Positions 28,384 through 37,862 of a stretch of 64,000 bases of DNA are shown one piece after another. The DNA is from Lachnospiraceae bacterium (GTDB lineage Bacteria; Bacillota; Clostridia; Lachnospirales; Lachnospiraceae). Made by a program: the position numbers and the translations under genes. Each line of letters opens with the position of its first letter. Positions within the stretch are counted from its first letter, which is position 1. The DNA lies in contig JAKSRW010000007.1 in assembly GCA_024403355.1 (NCBI GenBank), forward strand, positions 1 to 64,000, given 5' to 3'. The notes under the pieces were generated by a model that had not been told where the DNA came from, made no database searches, and worked only from the letters and a program-made list of their open reading frames with translations.

Positions 28384-29127
28384 ATGGTAATAAAGGATGC
28401 GATGCTGGAAACAGTGTGCGGAATTACAAGTACTTTTCCTAAGACGACTATACCTGAATTTGCATTTTCAGGTAAGTCAAATGTAGGCAAGTCATCACTG
28501 ATTAATGCCCTGATGAACAGAAAATCACTGGCAAGAACATCCGGACAGCCCGGCAAAACCCAGACGGTTAATTATTACAAGGTTAATAACGCGTTCTATT
28601 ATGTGGACCTTCCGGGCTATGGTTACGCTAAGGTTTCAAAGGAAATAAAGGCAAAATGGGGAAAGATGATTGAAAAGTATCTTCGTATGTCAAAGATGCT
28701 CAAGATTGTTTTTCTTCTGGTGGATATCCGTCATGAGCCGGGTGAAAATGATAAGACCATGTATGAATGGGTTGTGGCTAACGGCTTTAACCCTGTTGTG
28801 GTTGCCACAAAGCTTGATAAGATATCAAGAGGTCAGGTTCAGCACCATGTAAAGGTTATCAGAACCGCACTCGGCGCAGGTGCAGATACAAAGATTATTC
28901 CGTTTTCTGCAGAAACAAAGCAGGGACGTGATGAGCTCTGGGCACTTATTGATTCCTACCTTATGGAGGACGAATCTAAAATTCAGGAGCTTGCGGCAGA
29001 TGCTGAAAAGGCAGATGTGAAGCAGCTGCTTAATGGGCAGGCTGATGGCATGGACCGGGAGGCTGATAGTATGAGACAGCCGGCCGGTGAAGCTTTAACT
29101 GCCAAGCAGGAGGCAGATAAGAAATAA
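28384..29127 (+). CDS. engB: Ribosome biogenesis GTP-binding protein EngB/YsxC
   Basis: This protein of about 247 residues is a TrmE-Era-EngA-like GTPase needed for large-subunit assembly. G1 is SGKSNVGKSS, G2 lies in SGQPGKTQT, G3 is DLPGYGY and G4 is ATKLDK. The C-terminus carries about 50 extra, acidic, low-complexity residues after the normal end, which is unusual for a family of about 200 residues. ATG 28372 (recurrent leader) is in frame, but I prefer 28384. Its stop is immediately followed by the next start (TAATATG). Confidence 0.93.
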   Translation: MVIKDAMLETVCGITSTFPKTTIPEFAFSGKSNVGKSSLINALMNRKSLARTSGQPGKTQTVNYYKVNNAFYYVDLPGYGYAKVSKEIKAKWGKMIEKYLRMSKMLKIVFLLVDIRHEPGENDKTMYEWVVANGFNPVVVATKLDKISRGQVQHHVKVIRTALGAGADTKIIPFSAETKQGRDELWALIDSYLMEDESKIQELAADAEKADVKQLLNGQADGMDREADSMRQPAGEALTAKQEADKK

Positions 29128-29128
29128 T

Positions 29129-29647
29129 ATGACGGAAACAAATGCATTATATAAATTATCCACCCTTTATATGCTCAGCAGAGTGGATTTCCCGATATCA
29201 ACCAACAGACTGAGCTTTTTCCTTCTGAAGAATAATTACACGGATTATTTTACCTTTCAGCAGGGGCTTGGGGAGCTGCTTGATGACGGATATGTCAGCA
29301 AAACACTCATTCACGGCAAGACCATGTATTCTGTGACGGATGAGGGCAGAAATACCATACATATGCTGAAAAGAGAGATTTCCGAGGATATGCGCAACGA
29401 TATAGATGCATATATCAGGGAGAATAAGGTTCCGATGCACGAGGATTTTGCCGTTCAGAGTCACAGCTATCAGCTGGATTTGGAGCATTATATTTCAAAT
29501 CTTATTATTGAAGAAAACGGAACAAAAATACTGGAAATGAATATTGCGACCTCAACTGCGGACGAGGCAGATTTGATTTGCGCAAACTGGAAGGAAAGCA
29601 GTGAGGAAATATATCCTCTGCTTTTAAGTAAATTGTTGAAGAAATAA
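29129..29647 (+). CDS. DUF4364 winged-helix protein
   Basis: This 172-residue protein matches the DUF4364 pattern found in Clostridia. A winged-helix N-terminus (KLSTLYMLSRVDFPISTNRLSFFLL, then GYVSKTLIHGKTMYSVTDEG) precedes an alpha/beta C-terminal region. It is a probable transcriptional regulator of unknown target. It directly follows engB (1-bp gap) and is translationally coupled to it. Confidence 0.85.
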   Translation: MTETNALYKLSTLYMLSRVDFPISTNRLSFFLLKNNYTDYFTFQQGLGELLDDGYVSKTLIHGKTMYSVTDEGRNTIHMLKREISEDMRNDIDAYIRENKVPMHEDFAVQSHSYQLDLEHYISNLIIEENGTKILEMNIATSTADEADLICANWKESSEEIYPLLLSKLLKK

Positions 29648-29762
29648 ATGTATGAATCAGTAATAGAAAACCGGTTATTTTTATGAAAAATATCCGGTAT
29701 TGAAGGTGTATGGCGGGCCGTTTTATAAAATGGTTTGTGATTAAATTGGAGGTGTATGAATT

Positions 29763-31520
29763 TTGGGAAATGGCGGAACAACAACGCAGATGACTCGTCA
29801 GCTGCAGACTACTACAACGACTACAATGCAGCCCCAGCAGATGAATCCGGTAAATGCGTTAAGAACGGATTTGATGCAAAGATCTGCTAACGGTACTTTG
29901 AATGTGCAGGCTATGGCACAGAACCGTGCGATAATGGCTGGCCCCGTGCTTGCTGCGCAGCAGGCTCCACTGAAGCTTACAAAGCTTCAGAAGGCAAAGC
30001 GTGTATTTATGACCAAGGAGAAGATTGCCAAGGAGGATGTGAAGCTTCGTTTTGACAATGATCACGCATCCTATGAGCAGAAATATCTGGCAGGTCAGAC
30101 ACAGACTATCGATGAATCAGCATTTCTGGCAACTGCGGATGCACAGAAATATATTTGGGAAAAAGAGGTTTCGGATACCGGCGGAATGTCCAATGAGGAT
30201 ATTTACAAAAAGTGTGAGCAGGGTGATTTCTCAAATTTTGAACGACTTGATATCATGTGCAGAAATAAGCTTGCAAAGGAATTTATGACAAGAGATTTCG
30301 CCGGAATATGTGCTCTGGGTACAACTGCGGAGCAGGTTGTTCAGAATATGTACAGGAATGGTTTTACCTTTCAGGCAAAGAATGCACAGGGGCAGCTGCA
30401 AAATGTAAGAATCAGCGGTGTGGCTGCAATGAATTTCCCTCTTTTCAGACTTGGAATTTCACTGGCATTAAGAGACCGGAGTCTGGTGAGCGGCGCACCC
30501 GCTGCAACAGCGGATTTTCTTAAGGAGCTTGATGACCATGCCAATCAGCATATGATGGTAGCCACCCTGACAAAGACTATGAATGCTCATGAGCAGCAGG
30601 CTTTGAGGGCGGAGTATAAAAATCAGGCGGCTTTCGATGAGGCTGTTGAACGTGATATTATGTCTAAGAAGTTTATCCTAAAGACTCTTTTATTAAGTCA
30701 GCTGGCCGGATTAAAAAAGATTGAAGGAGACAAGCCGAAGAACGGAGAGCCTTCGCTTCCCTTGCAGGAATGGGATGTAAGCTACGCAAGTGCATTTGCA
30801 CACTGCTCGAGAGTTGCGTTTACGCTTCCTTCAAAGAAGGATTTTGTTGATGAAGCCGCATATAAAGAATTTATGGATTCGTATATGGGCAAAAATAAGG
30901 GTATGGATGCCGGTTTTGTATCAAGATGGGGTGCTACCCATCGTATGGAGCGTGCTACACGCGGTGCGAACGGAAAGAGGCTTCAGGAGCTTAAAAAGTT
31001 TTCGCCATTCGGACAGAGAGGCATGAATGTGGCGGTAGGCGGTTTAGGCAATTCCGGAATAAGCGGAGGATTACTTAAAAACGACGGAAGCTGCGGTCAT
31101 CTTTATATGAAGCTCGATGAGGGTGATGATTCAAGCTATACCGGTATGCTTCTCGGATTTGAGTCTGACAGACCCGGGCACAAAAACCAGATGGGCCACA
31201 GACATGGTGCAGGCATCAAAAATGAGAATCAGTCCAGCTTCGGTGGCCAGCGTACAGACGAGATAGGTAATAAGTACGGCGGAAGAGTAGTTGATGCGAG
31301 CCATTTCGGTTATAATCCGCTGGAATTTGCAAGGGCATTTCAGGCAGTTGACGCACTGGTGGAAAGGGCAAAGACAGGCTCTGCGGCAGATCAGCAGGCG
31401 CTCGAACAGCTGGCTGTTTCTTTGTCGGGAAAGCAGCTGGATAAGGCAGGTCTTGAAGCAATGCTTCAGCAGTTCGGAGTAAATGCGTCACGTCAGTTTA
31501 AAGCCGGAATCAGGCACTGA
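29763..31520 (+). CDS. Unknown 585-residue soluble protein
   Basis: I do not recognise this protein. It begins at TTG 29763, ten bases after GGAGG. The first 70 residues are Thr/Gln/Met/Ala-rich and probably disordered (TTTQMTRQLQTTTTTTMQPQ). The body is mostly helical and includes CRNKLAKEFMTRDFAGICALG. A distinct C-terminal segment (about 410-500) is rich in Gly, His and Asp (DGSCGHLYMKLDEGDDSSYTG, GHKNQMGHRHGAGIKNE) and may form a ligand-binding or enzymatic domain. No signal peptide or TM segment is seen. Confidence 0.75.
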   Translation: MGNGGTTTQMTRQLQTTTTTTMQPQQMNPVNALRTDLMQRSANGTLNVQAMAQNRAIMAGPVLAAQQAPLKLTKLQKAKRVFMTKEKIAKEDVKLRFDNDHASYEQKYLAGQTQTIDESAFLATADAQKYIWEKEVSDTGGMSNEDIYKKCEQGDFSNFERLDIMCRNKLAKEFMTRDFAGICALGTTAEQVVQNMYRNGFTFQAKNAQGQLQNVRISGVAAMNFPLFRLGISLALRDRSLVSGAPAATADFLKELDDHANQHMMVATLTKTMNAHEQQALRAEYKNQAAFDEAVERDIMSKKFILKTLLLSQLAGLKKIEGDKPKNGEPSLPLQEWDVSYASAFAHCSRVAFTLPSKKDFVDEAAYKEFMDSYMGKNKGMDAGFVSRWGATHRMERATRGANGKRLQELKKFSPFGQRGMNVAVGGLGNSGISGGLLKNDGSCGHLYMKLDEGDDSSYTGMLLGFESDRPGHKNQMGHRHGAGIKNENQSSFGGQRTDEIGNKYGGRVVDASHFGYNPLEFARAFQAVDALVERAKTGSAADQQALEQLAVSLSGKQLDKAGLEAMLQQFGVNASRQFKAGIRH

Positions 31521-31546
31521 CGGGCTGACAGGGATACAGAATCTTG

Positions 31547-31595
31547 CCCGGAAACGGCTGAGAGGTCTGCTGTCAGGCAGACAATCCGGGTTTTG
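31547..31595 (+). terminator. Nested hairpin terminator
   Basis: CCCGGA pairs with TCCGGG and encloses GTCTGC-TGTCAG-GCAGAC, followed by TTTT. Confidence 0.65.
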
Positions 31596-31628
31596 ACTAT
31601 GACTTAAGGAAGGAACATAGTTGCCGAT

Positions 31629-32480
31629 ATGACTATAACTTGTATTGACAGAACAAATATGACGGCATTCGAGAGACTGATGCCCGATGCTGATTATAAA
31701 AATATAAAAACTAATCCTGACTGCTTTGCACTCGGTATGATTGATGACGAACAGGGAGATATTGCGATAGCGGCAATCTGCGGAGTGATAGATGCGGACA
31801 GCTTTAAAATTAATTCGCTTTTTGTAATGGATGAATACAGACGGCAGGGAATAGCCGAAAATCTGATTTATGCGCTGATTTCGAAATGCGCAGACGCCGA
31901 AATTTACTATATTTACTGTGATTTTCCTTATGATGATATGCCGGAGCTTTATGAATTTTTTAAGGCTATGGACTTTTCAGAGGAACCGCTTGCTGCCTGT
32001 AGGGGAGACATTACAATCGGAACGGCAAAGACACTGAAGAATCTACAAATGGACAAAGTATCCTCTGAGCAGAATAAGGTGATGAGCTTTTCAAAGATAT
32101 CACCGAGCATTATAAAGGCATTTGCAGGAAGAATGTATAAAAACGGAACGGTTTATCTGGGGGATTATCTCGCGGAGAAGGCAGTGGATATGGAGCTTTC
32201 TCTTGCGTATATGAACGGTGATGATATTGACGCCATGCTGGTGGCAGATAAGGCAGAGGATGAAATTGTAATCCGCTGGGCCTTTGCGGACAGCAAAAAT
32301 CCGGCGCTTTTACTTGTGACTCTCAGAGAGTTTTTCAAAAGACTGGCAGAAAAATATCCTGATGATACAATTGTAACTACTGCCGCCGTGACCGAGCTTT
32401 CATCAAAGCTTATGCATGCAATTACGGGCGGCAAGGCAGAAATCGTCGAAAAATGGATAAGAATGGGTATGTATATATAA
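31629..32480 (+). CDS. GNAT-family N-acetyltransferase
   Basis: This 283-residue protein has an N-terminal GNAT domain (about 1-120), with the acetyl-CoA loop recognisable as INSLFVMDEYRRQGIAENLI. The C-terminal half (about 140-283) looks like a second, degenerate GNAT-like fold lacking the R/Q-x-x-G-x-G/A loop (IVIRWAFADSKNPALLLVTLREFF). The substrate cannot be inferred. RBS GGAAGGAACAT lies somewhat far from the start. A bidirectional terminator lies downstream. Confidence 0.82.
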   Translation: MTITCIDRTNMTAFERLMPDADYKNIKTNPDCFALGMIDDEQGDIAIAAICGVIDADSFKINSLFVMDEYRRQGIAENLIYALISKCADAEIYYIYCDFPYDDMPELYEFFKAMDFSEEPLAACRGDITIGTAKTLKNLQMDKVSSEQNKVMSFSKISPSIIKAFAGRMYKNGTVYLGDYLAEKAVDMELSLAYMNGDDIDAMLVADKAEDEIVIRWAFADSKNPALLLVTLREFFKRLAEKYPDDTIVTTAAVTELSSKLMHAITGGKAEIVEKWIRMGMYI

Positions 32481-32559
32481 CAAAGCGGTCACGAGTTTGA
32501 CTTAAAAATACGTGAAAAAGCATGATAAAAGGTATATATGAAAGCAACTAAAAAGGTAT

Positions 32560-32605
32560 ATAAAAAACAAAGGCGTGTGAAGCTTCACACGCCTGATTTT
32601 TTTAC
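32560..32605. terminator. Bidirectional terminator between the GNAT gene and hflC
   Basis: A perfect 24-bp palindrome (32571-32594, AGGCGTGTGAAG and its complement) is followed by GATTTTTTT on the plus strand and TTGTTTTTT on the minus strand. Confidence 0.92.
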
Positions 32606-32614
32606 TCTGCATTA

Positions 32615-33553
32615 TTACTCTACGCTGTTAAAGATTGTTGCAAGAGGTGAATCTGAGTTCAGAATGATTGTCTTGTTGCCCTTAAGTGATGCCTTAGCCG
32701 CATCGAGAGCACGTACGAAGGTATAGAACTCAGCACGCTCCTTGGTGTTGTAGGCTTCTGAAAGGATTCTCATGTACTCTGCTTCGCCTTCTGAGATGAT
32801 CTTTTCAGCCTCAGCCTCAGCTTCTGAAACACTTACTACGATTTCATTATCTGTCTTTGTACGAATCATCTTCGCATCTGATTCACCCTGTGCGGTGAAG
32901 GCAGCAGCGATATTGTTACGCTCTGAAATCATACGCTCGTAAACAGCTGATTTGTTATCGCTGGGAAGGTCGAGATGCTTTGTTTCAACAGAAACCATCT
33001 TGATACCGTACTGGTCAACGCTTGAACCAATATTTGCCATGATTGCGGCACTGAGTGAACCGTCACGAGCCTGAATCACGTCTGCCTGCATCATACTTGA
33101 AATAACGTTCTTCATAGAGTTGTAAACGATTGTATTGATACGGGCCTCAGCGTTTGATACAGAGGTAAGTGTCTGTGTAAATTTAAGGGGATCGGTGATT
33201 CTCCAAAGAACGTAGCTGTCTACAACCATTGTCTTCTTATCCTGTGTGATAACATCAGAAGAAGTAAGATCGTAGAGAAGCATTGTCTTGGGTAATGAAT
33301 CTGTGCTCTGAATAAAAGGAATCTTCAATGAAAGACCGGCAGTAGTTGTAATACGCTCAACCTTACCGAATTCCTTAATAAGTGTGTACTCATTTTCCTT
33401 AGTTACTACCATTGCATCGCCTAATACGATAACCGCGATAAGAAGAACAATCGCGATTATGATAAGAGGTGTCTTTGATTTAGGCTGACGGATATGCTCA
33501 ATAGTATCGTCATCCTTTTTTGCGTTTGTATTATCAAAACCTTTTTCGCTCAT
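32615..33553 (-). CDS. hflC: SPFH/band-7 protein, HflC-like
   Basis: This protein of about 312 residues has one N-terminal TM segment (PLIIIAIVLLIAVIVLGDAMVV) followed by the SPFH domain (EYTLIKEFGKVERI) and a charged coiled coil (AEAEAEKIISEGEAEYMRILSEAY). HflK and HflC form a membrane complex that modulates FtsH. The start is ATG 33553; an in-frame leader ATG lies at 33565 in GGAAAGGCATGGTTAATTAT. It follows hflK by 20 to 32 bp. Confidence 0.88.
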   Translation of the reverse strand: MSEKGFDNTNAKKDDDTIEHIRQPKSKTPLIIIAIVLLIAVIVLGDAMVVTKENEYTLIKEFGKVERITTTAGLSLKIPFIQSTDSLPKTMLLYDLTSSDVITQDKKTMVVDSYVLWRITDPLKFTQTLTSVSNAEARINTIVYNSMKNVISSMMQADVIQARDGSLSAAIMANIGSSVDQYGIKMVSVETKHLDLPSDNKSAVYERMISERNNIAAAFTAQGESDAKMIRTKTDNEIVVSVSEAEAEAEKIISEGEAEYMRILSEAYNTKERAEFYTFVRALDAAKASLKGNKTIILNSDSPLATIFNSVE

Positions 33554-33585
33554 ATAATTAACCATGCCTTTCCCAAATAAAATAA

Positions 33586-34530
33586 TTATTCGTTGATAAT
33601 GCTTTCATTCTGACCCTGTCCGGCTTCAATGATAGGCTCAAGAGGTAAAAGCTTCTGAACGCCTGAGTCGGTACTGTCGATGATTACCTTGAGATCGGGA
33701 AGAACATTTTCCATAGCCTCATAGAACATACGCTGCTTTGTGATGAGAGGGTACTTGCTGTACTCATCATAAAGGGCATTGAAACGGGCTGCCTGGCCCT
33801 GTGCCTCGTTAATACGTGCTTCCTTCTGTGATGCAGCCTCCTTGAGGATCTGGTCAACCTGAGCCTCTGCCTGAGGAATCTGCTCGTTACGATACTTGTT
33901 TGCATTATTTACGGCTGTTTCAGCACCCTGCTTAGCAGATTCAACGTTCATAAATGCTTCGAGAACCTGTGCTGTGGGGGGCTCTGCATCCTGAATTGTC
34001 AGGTTGATGAGCTGAATACCGATGTCGTGTGTTTCAAGATGGTTTGTAATCTTGTCCTTGATTGATGCCTGAATCTCGGCCTTACCTGTTGTAATGACAC
34101 TGTCTACATCATATGAACCGATTTCTGCACGAATGCTTGACTGAGCAATTGTTTTAAGAATTGATTCATAATTCTCTGAAGCGTAAAGGGCCTTAACAGG
34201 ATCCGTTACTCGATACTCAACATAGAAATCAACGTTTACGAAGTTGAAATCCGATGTAATCATAAGTGACTCATCTTCAATTGAAGAACCACTGAGAATA
34301 TCATAACCGATAGGGAAACCCTTGATAGTGGTATCTACCTTTGTGACCTGCTGAATAAAAGGAATCTTAAAGTGCAGACCTGATTCTGTAGAGGGAGAAG
34401 CGATACCGAAGGTGGTAACAACCGCTGCCTCCTGCTCATTGATGGTATATACGGAATTGAATGCCAATAATCCGATTACCACAATGATAACTGCCCATTT
34501 GATTAGGGACTTTGCATTGTCTTGTCTCAT
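33586..34530 (-). CDS. hflK: SPFH/band-7 protein, HflK-like
   Basis: This 314-residue partner of HflC has an N-terminal TM segment (IKWAVIIVVIGLLAFNSVYTI), an SPFH domain (NEQEAAVVTTFGIASPSTESG, then HFKIPFIQQV) and a coiled-coil tail with EAQGQAARFNALYDEY. The start at 34530 sits behind GGAAAGGTATGGTTTTATA; the leader ATG opens a mini-ORF (M-V-L-stop) whose TAA overlaps the true ATG (TAATG). A GGGGC-TCA-GCCCC hairpin directly precedes the leader. Confidence 0.88.
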   Translation of the reverse strand: MRQDNAKSLIKWAVIIVVIGLLAFNSVYTINEQEAAVVTTFGIASPSTESGLHFKIPFIQQVTKVDTTIKGFPIGYDILSGSSIEDESLMITSDFNFVNVDFYVEYRVTDPVKALYASENYESILKTIAQSSIRAEIGSYDVDSVITTGKAEIQASIKDKITNHLETHDIGIQLINLTIQDAEPPTAQVLEAFMNVESAKQGAETAVNNANKYRNEQIPQAEAQVDQILKEAASQKEARINEAQGQAARFNALYDEYSKYPLITKQRMFYEAMENVLPDLKVIIDSTDSGVQKLLPLEPIIEAGQGQNESIINE

Positions 34531-34624
34531 TATAAAACCATACCTTTCCGGGGCTGAGCCCCAATATATATCCGCTCAATAATATCATTCTCTTCATACA
34601 TGCCTGAACGATATGTTATTGACA

Positions 34625-34653
34625 ATTATATAGGATGAAAGCTCTCTTTTCAA
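34625..34653 (-). promoter_or_regulatory. Promoter of hflKC
   Basis: The minus strand reads TTGAAA, 17 nt, TATAAT, a near-consensus sigma-A promoter. Confidence 0.85.
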
Positions 34654-34713
34654 GCATTTCAAAAGTGAAATAGAGTACTTTAATCCGTCGGATGAGCAAA
34701 ATAATTCAATAAA

Positions 34714-36531
34714 TTAACCTGCTTTGGTCATTTCAGGGAACTTAAAGCTTGTATTTTCCTCATCGTCATCCATTGTAAGTGTATACTTTTTTGAAACATA
34801 GCCTTCCTTTGAAAGTCCGATTTCTATCGTACCTGAGGGCTTGGGAAGGGTGAGCGAACCATTTTCTATAGTTCCTTTAAATACACCATCCACATAGACT
34901 GAGCAGCCGTTTGAGGTGTAGATGGTCATAGTGCCGTGATAAGCAGCTGTCTCGTTTTCGGAAGCTGTGTTATCGGAATCTGTCCTGGTATTATCTAAAC
35001 TGCCGGATGAAGAATCTGAATCCGGTCCCGGACCGTCTGAAGCATTGTCCTGTGCATCTGCAGAATTTTTGTCTGAATTATCAGATGATTCCGGAATGTT
35101 TTCGCTGCTGCTATCGTTTTCACTGCCTGCATCGTTTCCATGGCTGTTGTCGGGCTTAGTTCCGGAGGAAGCTTCGGATTCAGTTCTGTTGTCAAAAGAA
35201 TCATTGTTTGAGGAAACGTTTCCGGAACTGCTTTGGCTTCCTGCGCCCGAGAAGGCTTCATCGCTGTCACCGTCTATAAGCTCCAGATTGTCCATATCAC
35301 CGTCATCCGTGGTGGAATCGGGAATGTCGATATTGGCCACATCATTGGTATCTATATTTCCGGAGGGACCGGCAGGACCGCCTGCGGAGCTGTCATTAAA
35401 GGACGAACCGGCAGGGGTGGGGGTGCTGATATTTGGTAAATCTGAGGAGCTGCTGTCCTCGTATATCAGGTCTTCGTTTGACGAAATATTACCCGGAGCC
35501 TCCGACAGGCTGATATTTTTTACAATATCGGTACGGTCAACCGTGATGCTTCCGAAATAGCTGGTGTAGCCGCCGAGAGAGGCCTCTATTGAATGGTCGC
35601 CAAAGCTCAGACGGACAGGGTTTGCATAGAGAGTTTTAACACCGTCTATATACAAATCACTGCCGGCAGGTGATATTTTGAAGGTTACATTACCTACCGG
35701 AACAGGCTTTGCGCTATACTCAAATAAATCAAAATATGTAGTGGTATCACGGGAAATTTTCACTGTGGCGGAGGCAAAAAGGTCGCCGTTTTGCACAGTT
35801 ACTAAATATTCGCCCTCTGACAGTGTGAGAAGGAAATTCTCTGTGAGGGGGACTGTCTTTCCCGTGCTGTAGGAAACAGAACCGCCGATGAAATCTCCCG
35901 CATTTGCAAAGGAAAGATATCCGTGGCCTGTGGCAACCTTTATCAGATAAAGATAGTTGTCGATTCCGTAAAGATGAAAGCTGTCAAAGGCGTTGAGGGT
36001 TTCGAGCGGAACGAATTCGTCGCCGTTCATTACCTTCAGGCTGTCGTCAAAGCGGTATACGGAGCTGCCCGCGGTCAGTTTTTTTATGGAGCCGTCTATG
36101 ATGGCGTTTGCAACATTTTTATAGGTCCATACTGAAGATGAGCCGATAACCGTGGAAAGACGATTATCATCATTAAAGGAAACCTGAACGATGTCGCCCT
36201 TATTCAGCTGCGCTACGGTAATGGGACGCCGGCTTCGGGTTCTTACGTCCGTGCCGCCTGTGTAGGTAAGAACATGTGTAACAGAGCTTCCGAGCTCGCT
36301 TACGGTAAGCTCGGAGGAGTCCAAATCAATGGATGTAATTATTCCTTCCAGAACATTCGAGGAAGAATCGGGGAAAATACCGCCCGCTGCCGTTTCACCT
36401 GAGGCAGGCGTGGGAGTCGTTTTGGAATCGGGCTTTTTATCGGGTTTTAGCACAACAATAACAGACACTGTGATGAGCAGTGCCGCAATTATTGAAGCTA
36501 TTATGATAAAAAATTTATACTTGTTTTCCAA
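34714..36531 (-). CDS. PEGA-domain membrane-anchored surface protein
   Basis: This 605-residue protein has an N-terminal anchor (KFFIIIASIIAALLITVSVIVVL), a Thr/Pro spacer and a beta-rich region (about 55-270). A first PEGA-like domain (about 280-345; VTFKISPAGSDLYIDGVKT) precedes about 180 residues of Ser/Asp/Asn/Gly-rich linker. The C-terminal PEGA domain (about 530-600) contains IYTSNGCSVYVDGVFKGT. PEGA modules occur in surface proteins; the ligand is unknown. It lies 15 bp after cca on the same strand, so the two are probably co-transcribed. Confidence 0.85.
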   Translation of the reverse strand: MENKYKFFIIIASIIAALLITVSVIVVLKPDKKPDSKTTPTPASGETAAGGIFPDSSSNVLEGIITSIDLDSSELTVSELGSSVTHVLTYTGGTDVRTRSRRPITVAQLNKGDIVQVSFNDDNRLSTVIGSSSVWTYKNVANAIIDGSIKKLTAGSSVYRFDDSLKVMNGDEFVPLETLNAFDSFHLYGIDNYLYLIKVATGHGYLSFANAGDFIGGSVSYSTGKTVPLTENFLLTLSEGEYLVTVQNGDLFASATVKISRDTTTYFDLFEYSAKPVPVGNVTFKISPAGSDLYIDGVKTLYANPVRLSFGDHSIEASLGGYTSYFGSITVDRTDIVKNISLSEAPGNISSNEDLIYEDSSSSDLPNISTPTPAGSSFNDSSAGGPAGPSGNIDTNDVANIDIPDSTTDDGDMDNLELIDGDSDEAFSGAGSQSSSGNVSSNNDSFDNRTESEASSGTKPDNSHGNDAGSENDSSSENIPESSDNSDKNSADAQDNASDGPGPDSDSSSGSLDNTRTDSDNTASENETAAYHGTMTIYTSNGCSVYVDGVFKGTIENGSLTLPKPSGTIEIGLSKEGYVSKKYTLTMDDDEENTSFKFPEMTKAG

Positions 36532-36546
36532 TTTTTCCGTCCTTAA

Positions 36547-37818
36547 TTATTTCTTGTTAGAAAGCTCTGCTGCCAGAGTGAGCAGAGTTTCGTGATTATT
36601 CAGTGAGGGTTCTTCGAGCACCCGGTTAAGTAATTCCTCGAGAAGCAGACCAAGGGCATGACCCTCGGCATAGCCTTCGGCTGTCAGGTCACGGCCGTTT
36701 AACGCAAGCTCCTTAAGACAGGTGCACTGCTTTGCTTCGATTATTTCTATGCATTTTATGAGGCAGTGCTCATAGTTTTCATCTTCATTGCAAAAGGAAG
36801 CCCTGAAGCTCAGGTAGCTTTCAATATTATCTTTACCGATATCATGCATGAGTCGGCGAAGCTTTGTGTCGATATGGGCATCGGCGGGAGAAGGCAGCTT
36901 TCGCAGGGAATTTTTAATGAAAAGTGCTGCGGTATCTATTGTTTTATTGTCGAATTTCAGCCTGCGGAGTATCTGCTTGGCCTTATCCGCATAATGAGGA
37001 GCATCTGCTTCGACCGCGCTTTTGTCAAGACCTGCGGTAAGATAATAGCAGAGCAGCGTCCAGCGGATATAATGATCCTTCGGGCTTTTTTCAAGTGCGG
37101 AGCAAAGACCCTGAATATCCGAAAGCCGGCAAAGCTCGGGAAGGATGATTTTATCCAGCTCCAGTTCGTTTAAAAGCCTGATAAAGCCGGGATTATCTGA
37201 GAGAAGAAGCTTATCCAGCTCGCATTGCACGCGCTCTGCACTCACGAGAGCCAGACGCGGACCGAGGCTTTTGGCCGCCTCCAGTGTAGCTTTATCTATT
37301 GTGAAGGAAAAACGTGCGGCAAAACGAAGAGCACGCAGAATGCGAAGAGCATCCTCTGTAAAACGCTCCATGGGGTTGCCGACGCAGCGAATTATTTTAT
37401 TGTCAAGGTCCGAAAGACCGTCAAAAAGATCGATGATACCGTTCTCGTTATTATAAACAAAGGCATTTATTGTAAAATCACGTCGTTTGAGGTCCTCATC
37501 CAGGCTTGCGGTAAAGGATACGCTGTCGGGATGCCGCCCGTCGTGATAATCACCGTCAATTCTGTAGGTAGTAACCTCATAGCCTTCGCCGTGAAGCATA
37601 ATGGTAACCGTACCGTGCTTGATGCCCGTATCGATGGTTCGGTTAAAGAGCTCCTTTACCTGCTCGGGATATGCGGAGGTGGTAATGTCCCAGTCTGCGG
37701 GAGTATTCCCCAAAATGCAGTCTCTGACACAGCCTCCCACGGCATAGGCTTCATAGCCCGCATCGTGAAGGCGTCCAATAATATATGAAACATTTTCGGG
37801 AAGCTGAATTTTTACCAC
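36547..37818 (-). CDS. cca: CCA tRNA nucleotidyltransferase
   Basis: This 423-residue enzyme adds or repairs the tRNA 3' CCA. It has the nucleotidyltransferase motif YAVGGCVRDCILGNTPADWDITT, a second block RRDFTINAFVYN, and the tRNA-binding RFTEDALRILRALRFAARFSF. I chose GTG 37818 because AGAGG precedes it by six bases and the family starts here. An upstream extension to 37908 would run into a repeat element. It matters here because tRNA-Leu in this window lacks an encoded CCA. Confidence 0.92.
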   Translation of the reverse strand: MVKIQLPENVSYIIGRLHDAGYEAYAVGGCVRDCILGNTPADWDITTSAYPEQVKELFNRTIDTGIKHGTVTIMLHGEGYEVTTYRIDGDYHDGRHPDSVSFTASLDEDLKRRDFTINAFVYNNENGIIDLFDGLSDLDNKIIRCVGNPMERFTEDALRILRALRFAARFSFTIDKATLEAAKSLGPRLALVSAERVQCELDKLLLSDNPGFIRLLNELELDKIILPELCRLSDIQGLCSALEKSPKDHYIRWTLLCYYLTAGLDKSAVEADAPHYADKAKQILRRLKFDNKTIDTAALFIKNSLRKLPSPADAHIDTKLRRLMHDIGKDNIESYLSFRASFCNEDENYEHCLIKCIEIIEAKQCTCLKELALNGRDLTAEGYAEGHALGLLLEELLNRVLEEPSLNNHETLLTLAAELSNKK

Positions 37819-37862
37819 ATTGCACCTCTGGATAATAAATATATCTGTACTGTATGATACAA

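Noticed and set aside
32538..32726. 62-residue plus-strand ORF downstream of the GNAT gene
   Set aside because: It runs through the bidirectional terminator and then antisense to hflC.
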